Origin: Streptomyces turgidiscabies Car8
Lineage (GTDB): Bacteria; Actinomycetota; Actinomycetes; Streptomycetales; Streptomycetaceae
DNA length: 44,956 nt
Direction: 5' to 3'
Assembly: GCF_000331005.1 (NCBI RefSeq)
Contig: NZ_AEJB01000126.1
Span: 1-44,956 of the forward strand
Part shown: piece by piece, positions 16,831 through 25,203 of the stretch
Position numbering within the stretch: the stretch's first letter is position 1
Layout of the letters: each line of letters begins with the position of its first letter
Notes under the pieces: generated by a model
What the model was told of the DNA's origin: nothing
Seen by the model: only the letters and a program-made list of their open reading frames with translations
The model's database searches: none
Position numbers and translations under genes: made by a program

Positions 16831-17693
16831 GACGCGGTCATCCAGCGGTCGCGCAGCCCGGCCAGCACCGCGATCGAGACGGCGAGCAGCACCAGGCTCA
16901 GGGCGATGGCGGCGGCCGGGTCGCTCTGCAGGGCCAGATAGACCGCCAGCGGCATCGTCTGCGTACGGCCGGGGAAGTTGCCCGCGAAGGTGATCGTCGC
17001 CCCGAACTCGCCCAGCGCCCGCGCCCAGGCCAGTACCGCGCCGGCCGCGACCCCCGGGGCGATGAGGGGGAGTGTGACCCGGCGGAACGCGGTGAAACGG
17101 GAGGCGCCCAGTGTCATGGCGGCCTCCTCGTAGCGCGGGTCGGCGGCCCGCAGCGTCCCCTCCACGCTGATGACGAGGAACGGCATCGCCACGAACGTCT
17201 CCGCGACCACGACGCCCGCCGTGGTGAACGGCAGCGTGATGCCGAACCAGGAGTCCAGCCACTGCCCGACGACCCCGTTGCGCCCGAGGGCGAGGAGCAG
17301 CGCAACACCACCGACGACCGGTGGCAGCACCAGCGGCAGGGTCACCAGTGCCCGTACGAAACCGCGTCCGGGGAACTCGGTGCGGGCCAGCAGCCAGGCC
17401 AGCGGGACGCCCAGGACCAGACTCACCGCCGTCGCCGAGGTGGCGCAGAACAGCGACAGCCGCAGGGCCTGCCAGACCTCGGGGCTGGTCAGCTGCTCGG
17501 GCAGGCCCCGCCACGGGGCCCGTACCAGCAGCGCGAGCAGCGGCAGCAGCAGGAACGCCAGGCCCACGAGCGCGGGGACGAGGAGAGGCACCGGGACGGC
17601 GGAGCGACGGGCCCGGACGCGCCCGCGCCGAGGCCCACCGGTGAGGGTGTCGGCCACGGCGACGGGCTTGTCGGAGCTGTCGGGCTCGGTCAC
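16827..17693 (-). CDS. modB: Molybdate ABC transporter permease
   Basis: A 288-aa inner-membrane permease with about six hydrophobic helices after an Arg-rich cytoplasmic N-terminus. The cytoplasmic loop motif EEAAMTLGASRFTAFRRVTL contains the EAA-G element that docks to the ATPase, and the GEFGATITFAGN segment is characteristic of ModB/CysT permeases. The start is a GTG at 17693 that overlaps the modA stop as GTGA. Confidence 0.93.
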
Positions 17694-18514
17694 GGCTTGA
17701 GGAATCCCGCCCCGGTCAGGACCTGGCTGCCCTCGGCGGACCTGACCAGCTCGACGAACGCCTTCGCGGCCTCCGCGTTCGGCGCGTCCTTGAGCAGGAC
17801 GATCGGATAGTCGTTGACGGCCTCGGCCGACTCGGGGAACTCCACGCCCTCCACCTTGTCACCCGCGGCGTGCACGTCGGTCTTGTAGACGACGGCGGCG
17901 TCCGCCTCCTTCAGCTCGACCTTCGTCAGGGCGCTCTTGACGTCCTGTTCGTACGACACCGGGGTGAGTTTCAGTCCGCTCGCGGCGAGGGTCTTCTGCG
18001 CGGCGGCGCCGCACGGCACCTCCTTGTCGCAGAGGACGACCTTCAGGCCGGACTTCGTCAGGTCCTTCAGAGACGCGATCTTGTCGGGGTTGCCCGGCAG
18101 GGTGGCGATCTCCAGCTGGTTGCGGACGAAGGTGACGGGGGTCCCGGCGGCGTCCTTCGCGGCGGTGACGATCTTCATCGTCTTGGGGCTGGCCGACGCG
18201 AACACGTCGGCCGGGGCACCGCCGGTGATGCTCGCGGCGAGGGAGTCGCTGCCGCCGAAGCTGAAGGTGACCTTCGTACCCGGGTACTTCTTCTCGAAGT
18301 CCTTGCCCAGCGCGGTGAAGCTCTCCTTGAGGGAGGCGGCGGCGAACACGGTCACCGTGCCGGACACCTTCGGGGAGGAGGAGTCCGACGCGGCGGAGTC
18401 CGCCTTCGCCGCCGGGTCGTCGGAGGAGCAGGCGCTCAGGGCCAGCAGCGCGGCGACACACGCGCCGGCCACCTGGAAGGTCCGGCGGGTCCGGCGTGCG
18501 GAACGGGTCGTCAC
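17690..18514 (-). CDS. modA: Molybdate-binding periplasmic-type lipoprotein
   Basis: A 274-aa solute receptor. It has an N-terminal signal with Arg residues and a hydrophobic core, and a lipobox cysteine in LLALSACSSDD. The family blocks are TVTVFAAASLKESFTALGKD, FSFGGSDSLAASITGGAPAD, VFASAS, and VYKTDVHAAGDKV near the end. These include the serine-rich oxyanion contacts of ModA (AASL, GGSDSLA). I prefer the GTG at 18514 because AGGAG lies 8 bases upstream; an upstream in-frame GTG/ATG-type start near 18547 would add 11 residues without a good site. It is the first gene of the modABC-mop operon. A possible -10 (TATTAT on the minus strand, 18550-18555) lies upstream. Confidence 0.93.
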   Translation of the reverse strand: MTTRSARRTRRTFQVAGACVAALLALSACSSDDPAAKADSAASDSSSPKVSGTVTVFAAASLKESFTALGKDFEKKYPGTKVTFSFGGSDSLAASITGGAPADVFASASPKTMKIVTAAKDAAGTPVTFVRNQLEIATLPGNPDKIASLKDLTKSGLKVVLCDKEVPCGAAAQKTLAASGLKLTPVSYEQDVKSALTKVELKEADAAVVYKTDVHAAGDKVEGVEFPESAEAVNDYPIVLLKDAPNAEAAKAFVELVRSAEGSQVLTGAGFLKP

Positions 18515-18586
18515 GGGGCTGCTCCTCTGTCTGTCGCGGACAAGCACCGATAATACGTCCGCAAGTGCAAGGAGTAAGCCCCCTGT

Positions 18587-18599
18587 CTCATTGCATGAG
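18587..18599. promoter_or_regulatory. Small palindrome upstream of modA
   Basis: CTCAT-TGC-ATGAG has perfect 5-bp arms and lies about 35 bp upstream of the possible modA -10. It could be a binding site for a regulator, but ModE-type sites are longer, so its role is uncertain. Confidence 0.3.
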
Positions 18600-18655
18600 C
18601 ATGGGTGACAGGCGAATGATCTGGCATGTGCGAGTTTGCCGGGTGAGGCCGCCGA

Positions 18656-19522
18656 TCACGCCCCGAGCTCCTTCCGGATCCGGTCGAGCATGAACGCGGA
18701 GGACTCGTGGGCGCGTTCCTCCCAGGCGAAGACGCAGGCCGTGGCGACGCCGTCGAAGTTCAGCTCGCGCAGGGTGGAGAAGAAGGCGTTCCAGTCGACC
18801 TCGCCCTGGCCGATGTCCAGATGCTGGTGGACACGGGCGGTGGTGCCGGGCGGGTTGAGGATGTAGCGCAGGCCCGAGGAGCCCTTGTGGTTGAAGGAGT
18901 CGGCGATGTGCACGTGCTGGAGCTTGTCGCCCGCGTGGCGCATCATCGCGGCGACGTCCGCCGTCGGATCGGACCCCGACAGATGGAAGCTGTGCGGGGC
19001 GCAGTAGAGGTAGTTCACCCAGGGCTTGTCGACGGCGCGGACCAGCTCGACCGCAGGGGTGTTCTCCTCGCAGAAGTCGTCCGGGTGCGCCTCCAGGTTC
19101 AGCGCGATGCCCTCGCGTTCGAACAGCGGCAGCAGTTGCTCCAGTGAGCGCCAGAACGCGGCCTCGCTCTCGGCGGCGCGGTCGGGGCGGCCGTTGAACT
19201 CCGAGTTCATCAGCGGGCATTCGAGGTCGGCGGTGATCTCGATCATCCGCTTCCAGTAGCTGACGGCGGCCTGCCGCTCGGCCTCGTCGGGCGAGGACCA
19301 CTTGTAGAGGGGGAGTACCGAGGAGAGCTGAACGCCGTGCAGGCGAAGGGAGTTCTTCAGCTCCGCGACGCGCCCGGCGTCGGCCCGCGGGTGCAGGAAG
19401 AACGGCATGAAGTCGTCGCGCGGCGACAACTCGATGTATTCGTAGCCGAGTTCGGCCACCGTTCGCACCATGTCGTCGATCGGCAGCGCGCGGAACATGT
19501 AGGGGTCGAGGGAGATCTTCAC
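18656..19522 (-). CDS. Sugar phosphate isomerase/epimerase (AP-endonuclease-2 TIM barrel)
   Basis: A 288-aa xylose-isomerase-like TIM-barrel protein. Segments with metal-binding acidic or histidine residues include GYEYIELSPRDDFMP, MNSEFNGRP, ALNLEAHPDDFCEENTP (Glu and His), LYCAPHSFHLSGSDP, LQHVHIADSFNHK and the Glu-containing IGQGEVDWNAFFSTL. Such proteins interconvert keto and aldo sugars or cyclitol intermediates, often beside Gfo/Idh dehydrogenases, as in inositol or rare-sugar catabolism. The GTG start at 19522 overlaps the stop of the dehydrogenase gene as GTGA, so the two are translated together. The exact substrate cannot be assigned. Confidence 0.88.
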   Translation of the reverse strand: MKISLDPYMFRALPIDDMVRTVAELGYEYIELSPRDDFMPFFLHPRADAGRVAELKNSLRLHGVQLSSVLPLYKWSSPDEAERQAAVSYWKRMIEITADLECPLMNSEFNGRPDRAAESEAAFWRSLEQLLPLFEREGIALNLEAHPDDFCEENTPAVELVRAVDKPWVNYLYCAPHSFHLSGSDPTADVAAMMRHAGDKLQHVHIADSFNHKGSSGLRYILNPPGTTARVHQHLDIGQGEVDWNAFFSTLRELNFDGVATACVFAWEERAHESSAFMLDRIRKELGA

Positions 19523-20535
19523 GCGGCACCTCCGTAGAGAGCGGGCTTAGGCTTGAGGCCGGTGGCGACGACGTCGCCCGACTCCAGGGCCTCGACGGTC
19601 GCGCTGGTGATGACGGTCGCGGCGTAACCGTCCCAGGCGGACGGTCCGGTGGGCTCCGTACCCGCCGCGATCCCGGCGATCCACTCGCGGAACTCGGTGT
19701 CGAAGGCGGCGGCGAAACGCTCCGTCCAGTCGGTGAGGACCTCCGTGCTGTGCTGCCCGGCGGTGCGCACCCCGGCCGAGGCGGGGTCCGGCAGCCGGAC
19801 GAGGCCCTCCTCACCGACCACCTCGCACTGGATGTCGTAGCCGTACCGGCAGTTGACGAAGACCTCCAGGTCGACGCGGACACCCCTGGCGGTCTCGAAG
19901 AGCATGATCTGCGGGTCCCTGAGGTGGGCGAACCGCCTGCTCGTGGCGCGTGGGGTGACCACCTGGGCGGAGACGATCTCGTCGTCGAGCAGCCAGCGCA
20001 GTACGTCGATCTCGTGCACGGCCGTGTCGAGGGCGGCCATGGCCGAGGTGTAGGACTCGGGGACGGCCGGGTTGCGGTGGGCGCAGTGCACGATGAGCGG
20101 CTCACCGATGCGGCCGGCGTCGATGACCTGTTTCACCTGCCGGTACCCGGCGTCGTAGCGGCGCATGAAGCCGACCTGGACCAGCCGGCGGCCGAGCGCC
20201 GTCTCGGCCTCGACGATCCTCAGACAGTCCTCGGCGGTCGTGGCGAGAGGCTTCTCGCAGAACACCGGCTTGGCGGCGGCCAGCGCGTTCAGCACGTGCT
20301 CGGCGTGGGTCGGGCCCCACGAGGTCACGAGCACGGCATCGACGTCGGCCGCCCCGATCAGGGCCGCGCCGTCGGGCAGCACCCGCGCGCCGGCCGGGAT
20401 CGCCGCCTCCTCGGCGCGGGCCGCGTCGATGTCGGTGACCGCGGTGACGCGCGCGCCGGTGACGGTGTCGGTGAGGCGCCGGATGTGCTCCTTGCCGATC
20501 CAGCCGGCGCCGATGACGCCTACACGCACAGGCAT
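19519..20535 (-). CDS. Gfo/Idh/MocA-family NAD(P)-dependent dehydrogenase
   Basis: A 338-aa oxidoreductase. The N-terminal Rossmann motif is VGVIGAGWIGKEHIRRL, followed by VTDIDAARA, DAVLVTSWGPTHAEHV, and the signature CEKPLATTAEDC with the catalytic-type Lys in EKP. The C-terminal half has HEIDVLRWLLDDEI and is of normal length. It resembles inositol 2-dehydrogenases but could act on another polyol or sugar. I start at the ATG at 20535 (MPVRVGVIG) after GGAAAGGAA; a longer frame to 20646 would run over the operator. It is the first gene of the operon with the isomerase, and divergent from a LacI regulator. Confidence 0.9.
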   Translation of the reverse strand: MPVRVGVIGAGWIGKEHIRRLTDTVTGARVTAVTDIDAARAEEAAIPAGARVLPDGAALIGAADVDAVLVTSWGPTHAEHVLNALAAAKPVFCEKPLATTAEDCLRIVEAETALGRRLVQVGFMRRYDAGYRQVKQVIDAGRIGEPLIVHCAHRNPAVPESYTSAMAALDTAVHEIDVLRWLLDDEIVSAQVVTPRATSRRFAHLRDPQIMLFETARGVRVDLEVFVNCRYGYDIQCEVVGEEGLVRLPDPASAGVRTAGQHSTEVLTDWTERFAAAFDTEFREWIAGIAAGTEPTGPSAWDGYAATVITSATVEALESGDVVATGLKPKPALYGGAA

Positions 20536-20598
20536 GGGTGGTGTTCCTTTCCGAGGGGGAGGGGTACGCGGGATTTCCGCATCGATCTGTCGCGCTCT

Positions 20599-20614
20599 AC
20601 TAGCGCGCACTAGT
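20599..20614. promoter_or_regulatory. LacI-type operator between dehydrogenase and lacI genes
   Basis: ACTAGCGCGCACTAGT is a 16-bp palindrome with a single mismatched pair and a central CG, the usual form of LacI-family operators. The same ACTAG-n-GCGC half-site appears twice at 22781-22811, before the substrate-binding protein gene. It lies 64 bp upstream of the dehydrogenase start. Confidence 0.7.
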
Positions 20615-20682
20615 TCAGTGCTGCGAGTACGATGACCCCTGTTCAAATGTCATGTCAATGGCTTCGGAGGGTTGGTTCACAG

Positions 20683-21705
20683 GTGGATGCACCGGGCAGG
20701 CAGCGGCCCACGATGGCGGACGTCGCCGAGAAGGCGGGAGTCTCCCGGGCGCTCGTCTCGATCATCTTCCGCAACCAGCCGGGAGCCAGCGAGGAGACCC
20801 GCGAACGGGTGCTGCGGATCGCCGACGAGATCGGCTACCGCCCCGACAGCGCGGCCCGGCTGCTGGCCCGGGGCCGCAGCCGCACCCTCGGAGTGATGTT
20901 CACCGTCCAGCAGGCGTTCCACGCGGACCTCATCGAGGGCATCTACCCGGCGGCCGAACGCCTCGGCTACGACGTGCTGCTCTCCGCCGCCGCCGAGGGC
21001 CGCAGCGAGGCCAAGGCGGTTGAAGCCCTGCTCAGTCACCGATGCGAGGCACTGATCGTGCTCGGGTCGGACGCCGAGGGCGCCCACCTGGACGCGCTCG
21101 GCCGCCAGACGGTCGTCGTCTCGGTCGGCCGCCGGGTGCCCGGCGCCCGCGTCGACTTCGTGCACAGCGCCGAGGGCAAGGGCGTACGGCAGGTCATGGA
21201 CCACCTCGTCGCACTCGGGCACCGCCGGATCACACACATCGACGGCGGACGTGGTCCCGGGTCGGCCGACCGCCGCCGCGCCTACCGGGCCGCGATGCGC
21301 CGCCACGGACTGGAATCCGAGGCCCGGGTGATCCCCGGTGATCACACGGAGCGGTCCGGCATCGGGACCGGACGGCTGCTCCTGGCGGAACGCGACCAGG
21401 GGCAGCCGCTGCCGACCGCGGTCCTCGCGGGCAACGACCGCAGTGCGATGGGCCTGTTGATGTCCCTGACACGAGGAGGCGTCGAGGTACCGCGCGACCT
21501 GTCCGTCGTCGGGTACGACGACAGCCATCTCTCCCACCTGATGCCGATCGGTCTGACCACCGTCCGTCAGGACGCGGTGCTCATGGCGGAACGTGCGGTG
21601 GAGTTCGCCGTCCGGCGGCTGGAGAACCCGGGGCTGGATCCCCAAGAGGCGGTCCTGGAGCCGAAGTTGGTGGTACGCGGTACCAGCGGACCGCCCTCGG
21701 AGTAG
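20683..21705 (+). CDS. LacI-family transcriptional regulator
   Basis: A 340-aa repressor. The N-terminal HTH is TMADVAEKAGVSRALVSIIF with the hinge helix region SAARLLARGRSRT. The core is a periplasmic-binding-protein-like sensor (LGVMFTV; ALIVLGSDA; GHRRITHIDGG; LPTAVLAGNDRSAMGLL; VVGYDDSHLSHL; LTTVRQD). I chose the GTG at 20683, downstream of GGAGGG (20666-20671); a longer frame from 20632 overlaps the spacer. It is divergent from the dehydrogenase-isomerase operon and convergent with the sugar-binding lipoprotein gene. Matching palindromes at both target promoters suggest a small local regulon. Confidence 0.92.
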   Translation: MDAPGRQRPTMADVAEKAGVSRALVSIIFRNQPGASEETRERVLRIADEIGYRPDSAARLLARGRSRTLGVMFTVQQAFHADLIEGIYPAAERLGYDVLLSAAAEGRSEAKAVEALLSHRCEALIVLGSDAEGAHLDALGRQTVVVSVGRRVPGARVDFVHSAEGKGVRQVMDHLVALGHRRITHIDGGRGPGSADRRRAYRAAMRRHGLESEARVIPGDHTERSGIGTGRLLLAERDQGQPLPTAVLAGNDRSAMGLLMSLTRGGVEVPRDLSVVGYDDSHLSHLMPIGLTTVRQDAVLMAERAVEFAVRRLENPGLDPQEAVLEPKLVVRGTSGPPSE

Positions 21706-21719
21706 GCGGCCCTGGGCGG

Positions 21720-22724
21720 TCAGCGTGTTCCCTTCGCGGCGAACTCGGCGACGGAGTCCGCGTTCTCCCTGGTGATGAAGGCGGGCCCGGTGAGAACCGG
21801 CGCCGTCCCGCCGCCGCTGAAGTTGCCGTTCGTCCTGTACAGCCACAGCGCGTCGACGGCCAGGTAGCCCTGCAGGAAGGGCTGCTGGTCGACCGCGAAC
21901 TCCACGGTCCCGTCCTGCACTGCCTTCACCAGGTCCTTGTTGAGGTCGAACGTCGCCAGCCTGGCCTTGCTCCCGGCGTCGGACAGTGACTGGACGGCGG
22001 TGAGCGCGATCGGGGCGCCGAGGGTGACCACCTGGTCGATCGACTTGTCCTGCTGGAGCTTCGCGGTGATCGTCGACTTCACGGACGGCATGTCCGTGCC
22101 GTTGACGTACAGGGTGTCCGTCTTGCCGCCGAAGCCCTTCCGCAGGCCGGCGCAGCGGGCCTCCAGGGCGACCTGCCCCTGCTCCTGGACGACACACAGG
22201 GCGTGCTTGGCGCCGAGCTGGTCGAGGCGCTTCCCGAAGGCCTGCCCGGCGATGTTCTCGTCCTGGCCGAAGTACTCCAGCATGCCGAGCCGCTTCCAGT
22301 CGTCGAGCCCGGAGTTGAAGCCGACGACCGGGATGCCGGCCGCCCCGGCCTTGGCGACCACGTCCTTCATGGCGTCCGGCTTGGCCGCGGTGAGCGCGAT
22401 GCCGTCGACCTTCTGGGCGATCGCGTTCTGCACCAGGTTGGCCTGGTTGCCGGCGTCGGGATCGCTGGAGTAGACGAGCTTGACGTTGTCCTTGGCCGCC
22501 GCGGCCTGGGCGCCCTTGCGGACCAGGTCCCAGAAGGTGTCGCCGGGCGCGGCGTGGGTGACCATCGCGACCGTCATACGGGGCGTGGCCGCCTTCCCCG
22601 CCGAGGCGGCGTCCGTGCCCTCCTCGGACTTCTTGCCGCCGGAGCCGCTGGAGCAGCCGGCGGCGAACAGGACGCTCGCCAGGACGGTGGCGGTCAGGCC
22701 GACTGCTCGGTGGTTTCTGCGCAT
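21720..22724 (-). CDS. Sugar ABC transporter substrate-binding lipoprotein (RbsB-like)
   Basis: A 334-aa exported receptor. The signal ends in the lipobox LFAAGC, followed by a Gly/Ser/Lys linker. The mature part is the periplasmic-binding-protein-1 (ribose/galactose) fold: VAMVTHAAPGDTFWDLVRKG, QANLVQNAIAQKVDGIALT, AGIPVVGFNSGLDDW, YFGQDENIAGQAFGKRL, FDLNKDLVKAVQDGTV and FAVDQQPFLQGYLAVDALWL. These receptors normally work with an RbsA-type ATPase and RbsC-type permease, neither of which is in the window. Its promoter carries a double LacI-type operator (22781-22811). The gene ends 14 bp from the end of the convergent lacI gene. Confidence 0.9.
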   Translation of the reverse strand: MRRNHRAVGLTATVLASVLFAAGCSSGSGGKKSEEGTDAASAGKAATPRMTVAMVTHAAPGDTFWDLVRKGAQAAAAKDNVKLVYSSDPDAGNQANLVQNAIAQKVDGIALTAAKPDAMKDVVAKAGAAGIPVVGFNSGLDDWKRLGMLEYFGQDENIAGQAFGKRLDQLGAKHALCVVQEQGQVALEARCAGLRKGFGGKTDTLYVNGTDMPSVKSTITAKLQQDKSIDQVVTLGAPIALTAVQSLSDAGSKARLATFDLNKDLVKAVQDGTVEFAVDQQPFLQGYLAVDALWLYRTNGNFSGGGTAPVLTGPAFITRENADSVAEFAAKGTR

Positions 22725-22780
22725 GTCCCGTGCACCTCGCTGTGCTGGTCAGGGTGGGAGTCGGGTCTCTCGGTCGGACC

Positions 22781-22811
22781 CACTAGAGCGCTTTAATAGC
22801 GCGCTCTAGTG
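22781..22811. promoter_or_regulatory. Double LacI-type operator over the promoter of the sugar-binding protein gene
   Basis: CACTAGAGCGC (22781-22791) and GCGCTCTAGTG (22801-22811) are perfect 11-bp inverted arms around TTTAATAGC. Each arm with its neighbour forms an ACTAG-n-GCGC half-site like that at 20599-20614. On the minus strand a -10-like TATTAA lies in the centre (22793-22798), so binding would block transcription of the downstream gene at 22724. Confidence 0.75.
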
Positions 22812-23072
22812 GCACGTACTATGAAGCCGCTCCAGCGGCGATGTCAACGGGTATGTCAGGACGTCCCAACAAAAGGTCCGGCCGTGGGGCGCGGGTGGAG
22901 CCGTGGGGATCTCTTGGGCAGGCCTTGGCCCGTCCCTCATCTCACGTACCGATGACCTTCACGCCGATGCCACCGGACCCTTCCGTGCCGTTCGGTACCC
23001 CTGGGAAACTCCAGGCGCGCATTCCGTCACGTTCCACCCGATGCCGTCACCAGGACGAGAGGCTCTCCCCCC
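22812..23072. other. Leader region of the phospholipase gene
   Basis: Beyond the double operator, about 260 bp precede the phospholipase start. Nothing beyond a GAGAGG ribosome-site candidate near 23056 is supported. Confidence 0.4.
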
Positions 23073-25127
23073 ATGCCCGAGGTCAACCGGCGCCGCTTCC
23101 TCCAACTCGCGGGCGCGACAACGGCGTTCACCGCGCTCTCCAACAGCATCGAGCGTGCCGCCGCCCTCCCCGCGCACCACCGCACCGGGACGATCGAGGA
23201 CGTCGAGCACATCGTCGTCCTCATGCAGGAGAACCGTTCCTTCGACCACTACTTCGGTTCGCTGCGCGGGGTCCGGGGCTTCGGCGACCCGCATCCGGTG
23301 ACGCAGGCGAACGGCAGGTCGGTCTGGCACCAGTCGGACGGCACCAAGGACGTGCTCCCCTTCCACCCGGACGCCGACAACCTCGGCCTGGCCTTCATCC
23401 AGGACCTCCCGCACAGCTGGAGCGACGGGCACGTCGCGTTCAACAACGGCAGGTACGACAAGTGGATCCAGGCCAAGTCGTCGACGACGATGGCCTATCT
23501 GAACCGCGAGGACATCCCGTTCCACTACGCGCTGGCAGACTCCTTCACCATCTGCGACGCCTACCACTGCTCGTTCATCGGCTCCACCGACCCGAACCGC
23601 TACTACATGTGGACGGGCTACACGGGCAACGACGGCAAAGGCGGCGGCCCCGTCCTCGGCAACGACGAAGCGGGATACGGCTGGACGACCTACCCGGAGC
23701 GCCTCGAGAAGGCGGGTGTGTCCTGGAAGATCTACCAGGACGTCGGTGACGGGCTCGACGCGGCCGGTTCCTGGGGCTGGATCCAGGACGCCTACCGGGG
23801 CAACTACGGAGACAACTCGCTCCTCTACTTCAACCAGTACCGCGACGCCAAGCCCGGCGACCCCCTCTACGACAAGGCCCGCACCGGCACCGACGCCCGC
23901 AACGGCGAGGGCTTCTTCGATCAGCTCAAGGCCGACGTGTCAGGGGGCAAGTTGCCGCAGGTCTCCTGGATCGTCGCCCCCGAGGCCTTCACCGAGCACC
24001 CCAACTGGCCCGCGAACTACGGCGCCTGGTACATCGCCCAGGTCCTCGACGCGCTCACCTCGGACCCCGAGGTGTGGGCCAGGACGGCGCTGTTCATCAC
24101 GTACGACGAGAACGACGGCTTCTTCGACCACCTCGTGCCGCCGTTCCCGCCCGGCTCCGCCGCACAGGGGAAGTCGACGGTCGATGTCGGCCCGGACCTC
24201 TTCAAGGGCGACAGCAACCACGCGGCCGGTGCCTACGGGCTCGGGCAGCGGGTGCCGATGCTGGTCGTCTCGCCCTGGAGCAAGGGCGGGTTCGTCTGCT
24301 CGGAGACGCTCGACCACACGTCGATCATCCGGTTCATGGAGAGCCGCTTCGGGGTGCACGAGCCCAACATCTCGCCATGGCGGCGCGCGGTCTGCGGCGA
24401 TCTGACGGCCGCCTTCGACTTCTCCCGCAGGGACACCGAGCCCGTCGCCCTTCCCGGCACCGACGGTTACCTGCCGCCGGACAGGAACCGCCACCCGGAC
24501 TACGTCCCGACGCCGCCCGCCCACCCTGTCCTGCCCCGGCAGGAACGCGGCCTGCGCCCGGCCCGTCCGCTCAAGTACGCCCCGTACGTGGACGGTTCGG
24601 CAGACCTGACGGCCGGAAAGTTCACGCTGGCCTTCGCCTCGGGCACCCACGCCGGCGCTTCCTTCCTGGTGACCTCCGGCAACCGCACCGACGGTCCGTG
24701 GGCGTACACCACCGGAGCCGGCAAGACCCTCTCCGACACCTGGAACTCGGCGTACTCGAAGGACGCCTACGACCTGACGGTGCACGGCCCGAACGGATTC
24801 CTGCGCGTCTTCAAGGGGCGCGGCAAGGGCGCCGCCGGACCCGAGGTGACCGCCCGGCACGTCGGCGACGACCTCGAGCTGATCCTCACCAACAAGGGCG
24901 CCAGGGCAGTGCAGTTGAAGCTGAGCAGTGGATACGGGGGACACGCGCGCACGATCGCGGTGCGGGCCGGCGCGGTCGTCCGGCACCGGGTGGACCTGGG
25001 TGCCAGCAAGCGGTGGTACGACCTGACGGTCACCGCAGAGGGCGACGCGTCGTTCCTGCGCCGGTTCGCCGGGCACGTGGAGAACGGCCGGGCGGGTGTG
25101 AGCGATCCGGCGATCGTGACCTGCTGA
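23073..25127 (+). CDS. Tat-exported phosphocholine-type phospholipase C
   Basis: A 684-aa secreted phosphoesterase that hydrolyses phospholipids to diacylglycerol and a phospho-head group. The twin-arginine signal is NRRRFLQLAGATTAF at the N-terminus. The catalytic phosphoesterase domain (about 45-430) shows EHIVVLMQENRSFDHYFG, SFTICDAYHCSFIGSTDPNR, PQVSWIVAPEAFTEHP, ITYDENDGFFDH and a SETLDHTSIIRF block, all hallmarks of the acid phosphatase/PLC superfamily. The C-terminal ~200 residues match paired DUF756-type beta domains seen in bacterial PlcN/PlcC enzymes. Length is normal. Folded export fits a metalloenzyme. A likely role is phosphate or choline scavenging from lipids. I could not find a convincing PHO box upstream. 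Confidence 0.93.
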   Translation: MPEVNRRRFLQLAGATTAFTALSNSIERAAALPAHHRTGTIEDVEHIVVLMQENRSFDHYFGSLRGVRGFGDPHPVTQANGRSVWHQSDGTKDVLPFHPDADNLGLAFIQDLPHSWSDGHVAFNNGRYDKWIQAKSSTTMAYLNREDIPFHYALADSFTICDAYHCSFIGSTDPNRYYMWTGYTGNDGKGGGPVLGNDEAGYGWTTYPERLEKAGVSWKIYQDVGDGLDAAGSWGWIQDAYRGNYGDNSLLYFNQYRDAKPGDPLYDKARTGTDARNGEGFFDQLKADVSGGKLPQVSWIVAPEAFTEHPNWPANYGAWYIAQVLDALTSDPEVWARTALFITYDENDGFFDHLVPPFPPGSAAQGKSTVDVGPDLFKGDSNHAAGAYGLGQRVPMLVVSPWSKGGFVCSETLDHTSIIRFMESRFGVHEPNISPWRRAVCGDLTAAFDFSRRDTEPVALPGTDGYLPPDRNRHPDYVPTPPAHPVLPRQERGLRPARPLKYAPYVDGSADLTAGKFTLAFASGTHAGASFLVTSGNRTDGPWAYTTGAGKTLSDTWNSAYSKDAYDLTVHGPNGFLRVFKGRGKGAAGPEVTARHVGDDLELILTNKGARAVQLKLSSGYGGHARTIAVRAGAVVRHRVDLGASKRWYDLTVTAEGDASFLRRFAGHVENGRAGVSDPAIVTC

Positions 25128-25191
25128 GGGGCGCGGTACGGGGTCCGGGGCACCTTGACCGGGACATGGTTTTCATCCAGCCACGCCACGG

Positions 25192-25197
25192 TAGTGT
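25192..25197 (+). promoter_or_regulatory. -10 element for a leaderless transcript
   Basis: TAGTGT ends 6 bases before the GTG at 25204, so transcription would begin at the start codon. There is no ribosome site before the GTG. Confidence 0.5.
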
Positions 25198-25203
25198 GCC
25201 CCG

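Noticed and set aside
22860..23072. PHO box upstream of the phospholipase C gene
   Set aside because: GTTC-type motifs occur (for example near 22990 and 23030), but they lack the tandem 11-bp arrangement expected for PhoP sites.
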